64,000 nt of DNA, taken from positions 59,874 through 123,873 of the forward strand of contig MNCI01017725.1 in the NCBI GenBank assembly GCA_015680685.1. The letters are read 5' to 3'. The notes below the pieces were generated by a model, which was not told the origin of the DNA, ran no database searches, and worked only from the letters and a program-made list of their open reading frames with translations. Of this stretch, positions 32,029 through 44,830 are shown one piece after another. Origin of the DNA: Gnetum montanum. Its lineage: Eukaryota > Streptophyta > Gnetopsida > Gnetales > Gnetaceae. The number at the start of each line of letters is the position of its first letter. The stretch's first letter is position 1. Position numbers and translations under genes: made by a program.

Positions 32029-33676
32029 TGAAACACCACTAATTTTGGCCTAGCACTTTGAAATGGAAATAACTTAAGCCCTTTCGAAGTTTTAGAGACA
32101 AAATTTGGCTAAGGCATGGCATTCACCTTGACTTGGGAACTCACACTGGACACTGGACGTTGTGGTCACGCTACAGCATGACCTCCAGTGTGACCAACTT
32201 TCACAACTCCAAACTGACTCAGAATGACTTGATTTCAACCACGTAGGTCATCCTCGAGCATCCTCAAGCTCAGCATCTGCAAACTCTGACTTCAGCTTCC
32301 AGAACCTCCTATTAATTCCAGTTCCAAAACTCAAAAATTGCAAGTTTTCATAGGTGTTTGCAGGTGACACTGCAGGTTATGCTATGGTCACGTTGTAGCA
32401 TGACCTACCCAAAATAGCCAGCGTGACCTACTCAAAACCATTCAAATCCAAGTTCAAATTCCAAATTCCAAAGTTAAACAGATTCAAGTAGCAGTTGTAG
32501 GCTTAGAAATCAAATTTTGGTGTCAAAAGGTCAAGTTTTCTTCACTCACGCTGGAGGTCAAGCTGGGCGTAAGTGCAGCGTGAGTGCAGCATCCACATGC
32601 TAAGCACGTTGGATGTTGGGCATGCTAGAGGTCATGCTGGGCGTGAGTGCAACGTGACCACAAATCAACTTACACTGAAGCTCAAGTTGACTCTAAAGGA
32701 ACATCAACTCACGTTGGAAGCCCTAGTCAAACAGAGATGCCTCAAACAACCTCAAATCGACATCTCGACATCCTGCAGCACTCGATCCATGGTGAGGCGA
32801 GCCGAGTCAAATTTCTCTTGTTGTACATTTCATTATAAATCCCCATTTGTGGGCATGTTAGGCCCTCATGATCTAAATTAAATGTACTTTCATGGGCTTG
32901 AGTAACCCACAAGTTGTAAAATACAATGTATTTGGTCAAGGACGTAGCTTGCCGACACACATCCAACTCTTGCCAACACACATCCAACTCGTGCACAACT
33001 GTCCATTGGACACGTGTCACTAAATCCTTTTTCCTGTTAAATCCCAACCGTTGATTCCATTCTAGAATTCTGCACCTGAGCCTGGCCCAGCCCTATAAAT
33101 ACCCTTTCAATTCACATGAACCGGGGGGCAATGGGAGACATTGGCAATTCTGAAAACATAGAGCAAACCAACAATTCTTAGGCACTTGGCATACTTGACT
33201 CCTGACATCCAAGCATTTCATCACATCATTACATCACATCGCCCCGGGGCTTCGCGCTTGACCTGCCATCCACACGTGCAGCTACGCTTTGACCGGTGCA
33301 CATCTTTTCTATGCAATACAATACAGTTTCATTATTTCCTTTCATTTAGATTGTTTACTCTGTTTACACTTCTTTTACAATATAGCTCTATTTACACTTC
33401 ATTTACAATTCAATCTCTGTTTACTCTTTGTGCTCTGTTTACATTTTGTGTCGTTGTTTGCATTCCGTTTACACCATTTACAATAACCCTAGTGCTAGCC
33501 ATAGCTTACGCTCAAGGAAGTCCTTGGTTGATTTGCATGCAAACCATCCAAGGCACTCTACCTTCGTTCTTTTTTCCAGCTTGCCCTCAAGTGAAGGCAG
33601 GGTTAGCTGTGCCTGCCCGACAATCTTTTGGTGTCTGATTCCCTTCCAGCCTTACACTGATGATCTAGGTTAGTAC
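32029..33676 (+). repeat. 3' LTR of T1
   Basis: The left boundary is approximate (TGAAACACC at 32029). The right end, GTTAGTACA at 33676, corresponds to the 5' copy end at 17311. A TATA box sits in CCCTATAAATACCC (33092-33105). The first half is filled with CACGCTG/AGCATGACC words. The second half repeats CTGTTTAC-type words and matches 16803-17311. Confidence 0.65.
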
Positions 33677-33683
33677 ACCCGCA

Positions 33684-35327
33684 AGAACTAATCCTAGTGT
33701 CCAAGAGGTAACGGTATCCATGCAATAGTTATTTCCTGAAATTTTATGAAACGCTGCTACTTTCTTGATACACTTGGAAGATGGCAAGGGGGCGACAATC
33801 CTGGTGATGCTGCACAAAGGACAGGAGGTTACGGTCGAAGTGGTTGCTGACAAGATTGCTACGGCCCTTAACGCACGAGTGACACCTATACCAAACATAC
33901 ATGGACTCGAAGATGTACAAGCATCCGCCGAGACTTCATGTAGCAGGATCAATGTAGCCCAACATGAAGAACTATTGGACTGACTAATGGGAATTGGGCA
34001 ACCACTTTCAGATGTCTTCGACCTTTTGGACAACATCACTGCAACCCAGTGGAAGCTGCTCTCAGCAAGGGGTAAGAACCTCATCTTGAAAGGGCAACTT
34101 GAAGCTACTCAAGCTAATTGTTAGCACTTGGCAATAGAAGTTGCTCAATTAAGAACCCAACTTGCTGATCCAGCTCTCCTCAACTGTGAGCTCACCAGAG
34201 ATGAAGCTTTTCAACAGCTTCAAGTCAAACTTCAGATAGTTGAGGATGAGTGAGAGTCGACGATCCTTGATAAGTCCTTAGCAAAAGCTCATGCATATCA
34301 TTTAAACAAGGACTTAACAGAGATTCGCTAAGAGAATGTTAGGTTGACCGTGGAAGTTCATCACCTACGCAATGTTGGTGCTGAAAATGAACACATGAAA
34401 AGCTTTATTCACCAACAATAGGAAGAGCTAGCCAGGATGAACGCTGATGTGAGGAGGTTGGCTACCGAGAATCGAAATCTTTCCATGGAGGAGGTTCGAA
34501 CCTTGCGATAAAAATCAGCCATTGAAATCGCCGCTTGGAAGAACAAAGCCCTTAAGTTTGAAAAAGTTAAGAATCATTACAGGGACCAAATGGGATTACA
34601 AAAGGAAATGAATGATAAATAAATTCAAGTCACAAAGGCTAAGATGAACCAAGCGCTCCAGCAGCTCTGAGAAGGAGGCGAGGTATGGCAACCTATCTTT
34701 GATGGGTTAAATGCCTACAACTAGGCTGAGATCTTCCTCAAGGAACTGCAGATTGTAGAAATGACAGAATACATAGAGTTGGCCAACCTTCGCTATGCAA
34801 ATCTGGCTATGCTAATAGTTGGGAGACCGTAGTTTGAATTGGAAAAGCAAGTGGCCACCTTGTATTCTTTATATGAGGGCAAGTTCCAAGTGCACAAGGC
34901 AACAAAATAAAAATTGGAGACAACAAATGTGGAACTCAAGGTTCTCGGCACGCATTTTGAAGGACAACATGCGGTCGTAGAGAACTTGGCCTATCGAATG
35001 AATGACTACCAGTAGTTGCAGACATCAATTTGAGTGTTCAACATCGAACAAAAATAGTTTGTAGCCTGGTTCGTCAATCTGAAAGAACTCTTCCCTGCGC
35101 TGTCGTGCCCTTGGGAGGTTCTAGTCCTGATACACATTAGTGAAGCTTCCTGGATAGTGAACGATCCTAGAAGCAAGGAAGAAAAAATGAGGGCCTTCTT
35201 GGAGGCTTTCTGGTTGCCTCCAGAAGTTGCAGCTACTGCAAGGTAGCCATCGTTCGTGCCACCACCACCACATGGGCCAGAGGTTGGTGAAGGTCTATTA
35301 GAACCACCGCCACTAGGGACGGTGTGA
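33684..35327 (+). pseudogene. Coiled-coil half of the env-position ORF of A2
   Basis: A single frame of about 540 codons, broken only by isolated TAG/TGA/TAA codons. The N-terminus (HLEDGKGATILVMLHKGQEV) matches 5810-5900 of A1. The middle is a long Glu/Leu/Lys/Gln-rich coiled coil. ELANLRYANLAMLIVG matches ELANLWYANLAMLTVG of A1, and the C-terminus is Pro-rich (PPEVAA...PPPPHGPE, EPPPLGT). The N-terminal transposon-protein part of this copy is not adjacent, because T1 intervenes. Confidence 0.65.
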
Positions 35328-35580
35328 TCTTCTCCAACAATTTTTGCATCCTTCAACATGGCAAAGAATCCAAGACCGTCAGGGTGTTCAATTTTATCTC
35401 TAAACACCACCATTTTGTAATTTTTCCTTCTCTGTACACTCGGGCACTTGGCACGTCATGTGTGTGTGTTTGTCATGTGTGTGTGTCATATGTGTGTGTC
35501 ATGTGTGTTGTAATAAAAAGTCCATACCTTCCAAATTGTAGAGGAACTCAAGGATGAGTTTTTACTCAGTCGTGGAGGTA
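35328..35580 (+). other. 3' UTR of A2 with TG-rich minisatellite
   Basis: Contains four tandem units of (G/T)TCATGTGTGTGTG type (35456-35511) and ends CAGTCGTGGAGGTA before the LTR, a decayed polypurine tract. Confidence 0.6.
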
Positions 35581-36467
35581 TGATGAAGTGCTAAACACTC
35601 GATGTGTCGATTAGGCCGCATATACGCGGCCTCGTTGACGTGGCCCGGTCGACGTGGCCCCGTCGACGTGGCCCCATTTACACAGAGCGTGTTTCGGCCT
35701 ATAAATAAGTGGGCTCCCGCCACACTTAGGTACCTTTTCGGCAGTTGCAGCGAAGCTCTTGCAGTTTGTTTCTGCAAGAGTTAGAATATTTTCCAAGTGC
35801 CCGCAGTAGGTGTAAGAAAGGTGTCCGGCTCTTTATTCGAGCACTAATGTACCTAAGCCCATTGGCATGAACGGTAATAAAGACGAGCTTTTCAAGCATT
35901 CCTTGCAGCAATTGGACTTAGTCATTTGATGCATTTAATAGTTTAATATTTCTATGCTTTGATAATTCCTAAAGTTTCCATTGTTATTATTTTAATCGCT
36001 ATTGCTCTTTTATAGTTCGTAGAAACCATAAGTACAACCATCTTGAATGTAAACCCAACACTTGGCAACCTAGCAACGCTTAACGTCCGGTAACCCAGTA
36101 GTGGTTAGGGGATGCTTAGGATGTGCACGGAAGATGGGATCAGATACTTATGCTAGGAAGAGTTAAGATATAGATTAGGATAATTATAGATTACATATTA
36201 TTTTGTTCCTTACTTTCCATTCCAAGAATTAGATGCTAGAAGATAAAGTGAAAAAAGCCATAAAAATTAGTTGCCTCAATCTCACTTAACCATCACAATC
36301 AGAACATCACAAGTGAGGTTGGGAAGACAACAACCGTTCTAACACAAGGTTTTGCTGGTTAAGGTCTAGTGTATGCAAAGTGCTTACAATCTATAGAATT
36401 TGACCGAGTCACGTGTGAACGCCTGTGATTCGCATGGTTGGGCGTAGGGGTACCTAGCCGCTCATCA
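35581..36467 (+). repeat. 3' LTR of A2 (LTR family 2)
   Basis: An 887-bp LTR bounded by TGATGA and TCATCA. It contains three 14-bp tandem units GTCGACGTGGCCCC (35634-35675), the TATA box CCTATAAATAAG (35699-35710), the shared 'CTTTATTCGAGCACTAATGTACC...AATAAAGACGAG' block, and CTTGGCAACCTAG/CGGTAACCCAGTAG words. It is followed by the right CCTAG duplication. Confidence 0.85.
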
Positions 36468-36914
36468 CCTAGTAATGCAGAATGAGTACAACTTAATCAC
36501 GAGCATTTAAGTATGACTACTTGGTAACCCAGTAGCGTACCTAGGCCATGCACTTGGTAATCCCAGTGGTAGTCGTGCACGAGGTCCAAGATGTGTACGG
36601 ATGATTAAGGAACAGATGCTCATCGCACTTAGGCTAGTTTAGATTCTCTCTCACCCTCTCTCTCTCCTAGCTTGGTTGATATTATTTCCCATCATACCCA
36701 GGAGTAGCATTAGTGTAGGAACACATCATACACCTCACTCTAGACTAAACCATATGTGACAAGCTAATACTAGTCTAGGTAGGAAGATAGTGAACTACGA
36801 TCTATGAGTAACTGTCTAGATACCACAACTAGTCCGTCTGTGGAGTTCGACTGGATCATGCATGAAGCGCTCGTATTGGTATGGTTGAGTGTAGGGGTAC
36901 CTCACCACTCATCA
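36468..36914 (+). repeat. Right CCTAG duplication and 3' half of LTR1b
   Basis: CCTAG (36468-36472) is followed by TAATGCAGAATGAGTAC..., which continues LTR family 1 exactly where the left half stopped at 9806 (compare 7895-8338). It ends TCATCA at 36914. Confidence 0.85.
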
Positions 36915-39369
36915 AACGAGGTACAAATACCCAAAAAAATTAATTTTAATGGCAAAGTATCATAGGTAGCAAACATGATGACATGGAATATCTACATGCA
37001 ACAATTCCAATATCCATGAGAGCACTAATGAGCATAGTAAGAATGGTATCACAAAATCTTTGAGTTGAAACTAGAAGATGGAACAATCAATAACACGAAG
37101 ATAAAATATGTTACTTGTATTTATTGCAAGTGGTAGAAGATGAGCAGCATGTATTATTAGAATGTTGTGGGACAAATAATGTTATGGGGTTCATAGCCCA
37201 AAAATAATATTGATAAGAAGCAAAATAACATATAGAATACATCATAAGGAGTGGAGGTGGGGAAGGGGTTCATTGTTCAAAAATAATAATATTGATATTT
37301 AAAAAAGTAACAGCACTAAGTTGATAACACTAAGGAAAAACTTTCCAATTTTACAATGTCTACTCATATGTACAATCTTATAATTAATTTTTGGAAAATC
37401 AAAGAGGGAGGATGGCCCCCACCTTACCAATATCTAGAAAATTTTGAGAAAATAATGATGCATCAACCATATGTCAATACCATCATCATTAGTTTTGATC
37501 TTTGAGCATACATTGTTATTGATACACTCCTAAGCTAGTAGCAAAGCAAGTGCAAAGGGGTGATGGTACTTGGCTTTGAACCCAACACCTTCAAGTACAA
37601 AGCTATGTGAGCAAATCAACTAACCAATAACCATTGCTCACCATTTGATCATTCTTATCATTGACATTAACTTGTTTTTTTATATCTTCAACTTCAAATT
37701 GTGTACTTTTTTAAATATCCTCAATTTCAACACATTTTTACCTTTTCATTATAATCCTTTTTCTTGAACATACAAGAGCAAACATTAAACAATTATCCTT
37801 CATGGTGATAAAAGCTACACAAATTAGGAAGAACTAAAGAAGATCAAGGATCAATTTGATGAATTTTATGACTTGATCACGAGATAAGAAGAAATCCTCT
37901 TATGTTCCAAATGATAAAGACAATTGGCTTAAGATATATCTCAATGAGTGTTAATGCATGTTTATCTCTTACAGGTAAGTGTGTATCTAAAGAAAAAAGC
38001 ATTCCAAAGCACGTCAAATCATAAACATAGAAGAAAGTCTGAAGAAAAAGTCCAAAAACTTTAGGGATACCCTTTTAGTTTCTATCCTTTCAACCAATCC
38101 TCAAAACCTCCTATTTGTGGTAGGACAAGGATCATGTTGATTACATGTTGTGAGGTGTTATAAAGTTCTAATTTGAAAATATGTACCGGGGATAAATATT
38201 GTTTTAAAAAAATATTTTCGAGTCCAACACCGCATACTCATAGTTAACTTGTTAACCTAATGGTAAGACTCTTAATTTTGCAACTCCAAGTTATAGGCTT
38301 TACTAATGGGCAATCATAAATTCTAATTTAACCATATGTCTTAGGGTAAATATTGTTTAAAAAATGTTTGGGGTTCCAACACCATCCACCTCCCCTTCCA
38401 TAGTCAAATTGCTTTGAATTCCAACAACTACTTTTTTATAAAAACCTTTATACATCTAATTTTGCGAAACAAGTTCAATTCACAAGGTTATTATTAACTG
38501 ATTTGGTTATTTATTTTTATTTTTATAATGATCCACCGTAAGGTTATACATGGAATTATTGAAAAGATGGGAGGAGTAAGCAAACACTATATCATTGGAC
38601 TATGCTTATGACTTTGGATACGGAGGCCTGATCTAGAATTAAACACAAGACACTAATGTACTTCTATCCAGTTTTCATGTACTTCTACTGCTTAATAGAT
38701 TTAATTAATTGATTAGAACCGAGTTTCTACCCCAACAAAAATATATTCGTATCAGATGGCATACAATTATTCTATATTTCTTAAAGTTCATTACTTACAA
38801 AATATTTATTCTATTTTTTAAAGTTTCTTCATGGGTAGCCTTTGAATTTCCATGTACTTCAACGAGTTTCCATGTCGACTGCTGTGGCAAATTGTAATTG
38901 GGATATTTTCGCAAAAATTTTGAACGGAGTAATTCAACTAGCGCAAAGTTTTTTTTTTTCATTAAAAAAAGCAAACAACCAAATGCTGTAGAAAATACTT
39001 GAAATATCTTTGTTATCATGGCCCAAGAAACAAGATAAAAAACTATTATAAGTATTTTTCAATTAGTAGAACACTTTCCCTCTTCAGGGACAGATAATAA
39101 ATCCATTGATTTTTCCAGAAAGCTGCAACCTTGACAGTCAATTCTGAACCCAAAATTTTGAGTAGCAGCAATGATTGTCAATTGCCAAGGTTATGTGAGT
39201 GGAATAATTCAATGTTAAAAAAATCACTCCCACACAATTCAATTCTCAGTGGTGAGAGCCTTTGTGTTTATTAATCTCTTGAATACTTACAATTGATCCG
39301 ATGGGCATTTCTGGCATTTGTTAACTAGGGCAATGAGCTGTGTCTATTGAACGGTGTCTTTGGCATGGG
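36915..39369. other. Intergenic sequence, AT-rich
   Basis: No confident gene. A short plus-strand stretch near 37110-37180 (VVEDEQHVLLEC-like) faintly recalls the Cys/His end of a LINE ORF2. The phrase 'AAAAAATGTTTGGGGTTCCAACACC' type appears at 38356-38380 and, altered, at 38203-38231. The right end abuts the 3' end of the phosphatase gene. Confidence 0.4.
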
Positions 39370-42267
39370 TTATGGACTCTGTATTGTTAGTTTTAAGTGA
39401 AGAAGTGCTTTGACAGGCTTATGATCAGAGACCTTGATTGATTCAATGCTCTCATATGTCTTTATCTCAGCCTTGACATTGGCTGCTGGATTAATCTTGT
39501 ACAACACTCTGTCTGTCCATGATGGCACCCTTTGCTTCCTGCTACTGTCATAACTGTCTCTTCCCACACCAAATTTGAAGGTGGGCTTGAAGGTCAAGAT
39601 GCCCTCCTGAAATCCAACAAGAACTCTGCAACCTCTACATTCTCTGGTCAGCTGATCTTTCTTCATTAGTGACTGATTGAAAGGAAAAACAGATTTAGAA
39701 AGACATTTCAGTGTTAATGGAGATTAAAATTTGAACAGTTGCATAGTGCTACAGGAACAATGCAAAATAGGAAAGCAATTTAAAAGAATGAAGTTGTGAG
39801 TAATAATGGAGTATGAAAAAAACATCCTAGATAAAATGTACAGAACCGAGTATATATACTAGCGATTGTTATGCACGGCAGTTATTTGTCAAAATGCTCA
39901 TCATGGAATGAGAATCATTAACTGAGTGTAAATATACCAATTTTAGATTTATGTACTCAAATTGAATTTTTGTTATGTTGTCATGACAATTATAAAAATG
40001 TTACTGATATAAAAAATATGCAAAATGGAAACCCGGGTGGTAAAATGAAAATTTGATTCCAAAAAAAGAGCATGGTATTCCTAAGAACATCTTTAAGAGC
40101 TTGGATGACTATGAAATCTCATCAATTGCTTTAATGGTGGTGAAGATTGAGACAGCAAAACAGTTTATGAAAGATGAATCAATAATAGGAAAATATTCTA
40201 ATCTACGTTTTTTTAGGTCTAAGATGTCAACCCTCCAATCATATATAAATGGGATACTTCTCCAATGCTTTTCATACTCCATTCAGTTTAAAGCTGAGTG
40301 AAAGAGACAGTACTTACAATATGCCTTTTTTCTTGAAGGTAAATATCTACAACTTGACGAGTTTCCTGAACTCTGTAATTGAGATCACCCACCAACACCA
40401 CAACATCAGCACTATCCACCCCTGCTGTTTGTCTCGAGGAATTTTCCTTTTCCACAAACAGCCTTGTTTTAATCTTGCTCAGCTGCTTGTTTCTCAGCTC
40501 CACATTATACTCATGGGCTGTACAAATCAAGTCTAGTTAATGCAATGATTATTTTATTAAAAAAAAACAGAATGAAACAAAAAACTGAAGGCTCTTTTCA
40601 CTTATGTCTTAATTCAGATGTAAGGACTCCTAATTCTTAAGATTGCTGATCTTTAACACATAAATAATTTTTTTAAAAAACATACAAATTACAAAATGCA
40701 TTGTTCGAATTTATCACAAGTACCAGCAAGATGGCAAGAAATGAATAGAAATGAAAAGCCTTTGAAATTGAGAGCTAATGCCACCGCCCCCTTTTGCCTC
40801 TTAAAACCAAAAAAGCTCCCCTGTGAAACAATATTCGCTTCAATATCTGCAATCCAAACATAACAATTTCCACCACCATTTTAATTCCTAGTAAAACTCA
40901 AGAAACATTGTATTCAAGAAACAAGACTTAATGAACTGTCAAGAAGCCAGAAAAGGAAGTAAAATCATACCCTTAATATCAGCATGAAATGAAGCTTTGC
41001 AGAATACAAATAACCGAAGAGCATAATGACTACTAGATCCAACGAACCTACATTGCAAAGACAAATTTTCTGGGTTGATGAATAAAGAACTTGCACTGTA
41101 CCAAAGTCATTTTTAGCGTCTCAATTTTGAGAACTCATAAAGAAGCACATACATAACTAAAACATGGTATTAAAATTTGAAGTTGGTATACAAATTCAAC
41201 ATTTAAATAACCTTAACATAGTAAAAACCTGTAGTTATCGCCCAGAGCTTCTAGGAAACTCGAAGCAACCTTTCCTTTTATGGGTGCTTCTTGCAGACCT
41301 ATCACATAGAAATCATACCATACCTTTGTATCGTCTGATACCAGTTTCTCTAGCTCCTTAATTGCTTTCTGAATAGCAAGAAAAAAAACATGATCCTTAA
41401 AGTCCCAAATCAAAGCAAGAGGTAAAAACAAACTTGATCCAAATTGTGAAAGCCAACAGCAACTAAACCCATACAAATAAATGATGAAACTAACACGAAT
41501 TTGCTTCCCTAAATCAGAGACACTGAAATGTAAAAGTGTTATCATTCCAATTTTTAAAACCAAACATAGTGTCTACCCTCAAAATCCAGAAAAGTGAGAA
41601 AACATCATTCTCGTCATGAAAACAAATCTTTTAAAAAATGCCCCAATTAAAAAAATTGAAAAATATCATATATAGAAAATCTTACCTTTTCATTCATGTT
41701 CCATGTCACAGAAAATACAGAAATGCTAAGCTCCTGTTTCGCTTTCTTTATAGTTTCAGCATTTCCTTCACTCTTCGATTTGCCGCTTTTGACAAATCGT
41801 TTCAGGGGCAACTCATCAGGGTAAACTTTGTTGTCAAACTTATCTTCTTGTTTCCATCCCAAAATGTTGCTCAAAGGACTTTTACAACTGATTATCTTGA
41901 TGGGACTGCTGCTATTTTTCAACTTCAAAAGGTTCTGATTGCTACTTCTTTTAATCCCCTTACGAGAGTTACTATCAAACGTCCTAAAAGGACCACCAGA
42001 ATTTCCCATCTTGAGTGGAGTATTGTAAAAATTGCTCATCTTGCAAGAGCTACTGGAATTCCTCGTACTCAAGGGACTATTGTTGCAGTTGATCATCTTT
42101 CTAGGAGAACCAAAATTCTCCAACGTCAAAGGATTGCTGTTACCTCTGGTATTGATATCACTGAAAGGGCTGAACCTGACGGGACTATTGCTTTGGCCCG
42201 TATTCAAAGGACTAATCTCAGCATTCAAAGGATTAATCTCAGCCAAATGACTACTGTAAGTATTCAT
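39370..42267 (-). CDS. Inositol polyphosphate 5-phosphatase (5PTase11-like), six exons
   Basis: Exons (minus): 42267-41686, 41368-41229, 41047-40971, 40846-40724, 40517-40318, 39672-39370. All introns are GT-AG and in phase, giving 474 residues to TAA 39372-39370. The enzyme family removes the 5-phosphate of phosphoinositides or inositol phosphates, usually in the cytosol or at membranes. Motifs in order: VFSVTWNMN (exon 1 end), YDFYVIGLQEAP (metal-binding Glu), KRQKGAVA, FISCHLA, VVLVGDLNYRV, FKFGVGRDSY, RVPSWTDRVLY and SDHKPVKA (catalytic His). The size and domain order fit the small single-domain plant 5PTase11 type. The N-terminal 180 residues or so are Asn/Ser-rich, with SPL/NSPxx repeats, and look disordered. 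ATG 42267 was chosen because TTGCAG at 42291-42286 reads as a splice acceptor, so a 5' UTR intron is likely upstream. No defect is seen. It is the one probably active host gene here. Confidence 0.88.
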
Positions 42268-44126
42268 TTCACTCCCCAAAAAATCCTGCAAGAATGAGAG
42301 AAAACACCACTGATCCTCCTACCCACCAAGATCCAAAAGTCCACAGAATTTTGCAGAGCTGAACAGAGAACGCAAACCCAGAATCACTGTCACCCTATAC
42401 AGACAATGCAAACCCAGAACTCATTGCTACTAATGAATGCAGCAAAACTACGAAGAACACTAAACCATGGCTGTTCACAGAGCAGAGAAATTGCAGAGGT
42501 AGCATACAGCAGAGCAATTCTCACATCTCAGCAGATGATGAAAAAACTGTGGCCTGCTGCTGCATTGGCTGCCACCTCGGTCAACACTTCAACAGGGGGC
42601 GGGAAGAGGAAATTTGATGATTGAGTTCTGAACGTAACAATAGCGGGCATTAGTGGCTGCTTTTCCAACATTATGATAGATGAACGTGCCACCAGAGAAC
42701 CATCAAAGCTGGGCCAGTCAAAGTACCAATACGATTGATTTCTGCCATGATTTCAATCAATGTGCAAATACAAATGCGTTTGAAGGAAACGGGTTTGGCC
42801 AAGTGGGGAGACGTTATTCAGCCATGAACGAAACATGCCCTGGAGAATTGTAATGATAGAGTAAGTGGGCATATTTTGTTTTCCGTTTACGTTCCCATGT
42901 TACTGTGATTTTGAATCTCTGTATGGTGTTTTGCTGTTTGAAGGCAGACAACCAAATTTCAACGAATATCCTCAGACCAAAGAGTCGGTCATAAATTTTC
43001 ATTAATTTTTTGTTGTACGTGGAACAGAAGCCGTTTTTTCCCAAAACATTGATGGGGAGATGCTCTCAGAGTGGTGGTGGCTTTCATTTCATAATGTTGT
43101 TGACAGCAAATAGAAAAGTGGAAGAGATAAATGGGGAAGAACTTAATCTTAAGAACTTAGAATCTGCTAAATATATCTAATCTCTCCGGGAGAAAATTTT
43201 CATTTAAAGGCTGTTAAAAAAGGGATGCACATGTTTTTATCAGTGGATTCAACTCGTGAACGTGGCATATTACACTATTATCATGTTCATGAACTTGAAT
43301 AATTATTGACCATTACTATCCATGATCTCCGCGGAAGTGGACACATGAATGCACTGATTTTAAAGTCGTAGTCTGTGATACCAATTTTTCATGAGCATTT
43401 TGTGGATTCAACGGATTCAACCTTGTTGAGGATGTATCCCGAGACTTGTTTAAAAGGTCTGCGATCTACTTTGACGCGTACACTCCTTTCATCCTCAATG
43501 GTTCCACGCGACGGGATCAATATTGTTAGTTTAATTAAGATTAAATAAATTAAATTGTTGCAATAAAATTAGTCGTTCAGTGGTAAAGCATTTAGTTTCA
43601 CAACACAAACATGATAATCTTTCTTTTCTTCCTGCATTGCAGAGGACGCCTTAAATCTAAGCATTTTTTCTTCCTTTATGTTTTTAACCTTCTTATCCTT
43701 TTTTTTCTTATGCGAAGGTTTTTTAAAATACCTGCCTGCATGATAATCTTTCTTCTCTTTCTTACATGTAAGCAATTTTTTCGATATCTGCTTTTTCAAA
43801 ACCACCTTTCATCTAAGTTATTTTTCAAACACCACCTTTGCATTTTCAAAAATTTGAGTTTCTTAGATAAACATGTGGCTGAATTTTACTTGCCATGTCA
43901 TAAGAGATCACAAGCTTTTTAATATACTCCATTCAATTTTAGTAGGCAATTCTGAGTTATAGAATTATAATTACACTATATAACTTAAGGTATATCTATA
44001 TTATAATTATTTTGGGTTCCAACATCCCCCAATATATACCCCAAACCATACAACCAACATGATATTTGATAAAACATAAATAGACAATAAAAATGCTTAA
44101 AATGCAAATCAAATAGGTAGCTTATC
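42268..44126. other. 5' flank of the phosphatase gene and intergenic sequence
   Basis: On the minus strand 42268-42650 is probably 5' UTR and promoter. No clear TATA box was fixed. 43500-44110 is AT- and T-rich with a repeated TGATAATCTTTCTT word (43612, 43741). TTTTGGGTTCCAACATCCCCC occurs near 44007-44030. Confidence 0.4.
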
Positions 44127-44830
44127 TTGCATCAAGGCCTGCCTATTGGCAAACGTCGTGAATACCTTGGGATTTCAAACCCTAATTGCCCTCTCTGTGG
44201 AGGTCTTGAAGATTTTGTCCATGTTTTTTGGCATTGCCCTTTCGCTCAGTCTTCATGGGAGTGGGTTTCTAAAGTTTTTCCTTTGTGCACGTTCTCCCAT
44301 GAGGATATCTTATTCGGCTTTTTGGCCTCCCCCTCTACTAACCTTCAGTTTCTTTGGAAAGTTATTAGACCCCTCGTCCTTTACTATCTCTTTTCTAGAA
44401 CACTAATTCATCCAACTCTACCCATTTAAATATTATGGAAAAATCTCAAATTCTTCGCCTTGTGCATTTCCAAATTTTATCTCGTACTTCTAAGTTAAAG
44501 TTGGACACTAACCAGTTGTTTTATTGTTTGCAGCCTTGGAGCAGATACACCAACTCGTGCACTCTTCCCAATCTCGATCGGCTACATCGGAGTGTGTTAT
44601 CATAACTTTGAGCATTTTGAGCTCTTTGTTGTTCTCCTGGTCTTACCAACTCGCAGTTCTTATGGATTCCCAGCATAAGGTTGCTCTTTGGAATGTACTC
44701 CCACACCCTGAGAAGGATTATGTTTTAAGATGTTTTCTTTCAATATCCGCATTTGTCATTGTTCTTCTCCCTATTTATCCATCAATATGTTCAGATGTTG
44801 ATCATGTACTTAATCTCATTTAATTAATAA
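44127..44830 (+). pseudogene. 3' end of a LINE ORF2 (zinc-binding reverse transcriptase domain)
   Basis: The ORF from 44127 begins HQGLPIGKRREYLGI, then CPLCGGLEDFVHVFWHCPFA and SSWEWVSKVF. This is the zf-RVT signature (CxxC...ExxxHxFxxCxxA...W) at the C-terminus of plant non-LTR retrotransposon polyproteins. The frame breaks after 44429. The 3' end near TTAATTAATAAAATTCTC (44820-44840) may be the element's tail. RT and endonuclease are missing. Confidence 0.7.

Larger units (their letters stand above)
16803..33676 (+). mobile_element. Tat/Ogre-like Ty3/gypsy element T1 nested in A2
   Basis: The 5' end is the last 509 bp of an LTR (16803-17311), followed by a primer-binding site. The 3' end is a longer LTR ending at 33676. 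The two LTR parts match along their shared length with scattered differences. Between them are a region of host-gene fragments (about 17640-19690), protease (19714-20851), a 6.2-kb intron with an antisense gene, RT with two RNase H domains and integrase (27052-30529), and a repeat-rich 3' region. The second, archaeal-type RNase H (28803-29190) and the intron between PR and RT are hallmarks of the Tat/Ogre branch. gag is absent. The left LTR is truncated, so its target duplication cannot be tested. Confidence 0.8.
9807..36467 (+). mobile_element. Composite Athila-like element A2 with nested Tat element inside
   Basis: The 26.7-kb block is bounded by LTR family 2 copies (9807-10558 and 35581-36467) and by the CCTAG duplication. 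In order it holds a 5' LTR lacking its 3' end, an env-type spacer (10559-11826), a truncated plant-transposon-protein ORF, gag C-terminus/pro/pol (12613-16657), the nested Tat element T1 (16803-33676), the coiled-coil half of the env-position ORF (33684-35327) and the 3' LTR. The order 'spacer and transposon-protein ORF before pro-pol' differs from A1 and A3. It implies rearrangement or recombination between two related copies. Confidence 0.8.

Noticed and set aside
40053-40301. An 82-codon ORF inside intron 5 of the phosphatase gene
   Set aside because: It is on the opposite strand, lies wholly in the intron and overlaps the splice donor region. No homology was recognised.
42406-42624. A 72-codon plus-strand ORF upstream of the phosphatase gene
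   Set aside because: It overlaps the probable 5' UTR and promoter of the minus-strand gene, has no recognisable domain and no codon-use support.
43611-43922. A 103-codon ORF rich in Phe and Leu
   Set aside because: T-rich low-complexity sequence with no domain and no conserved context.
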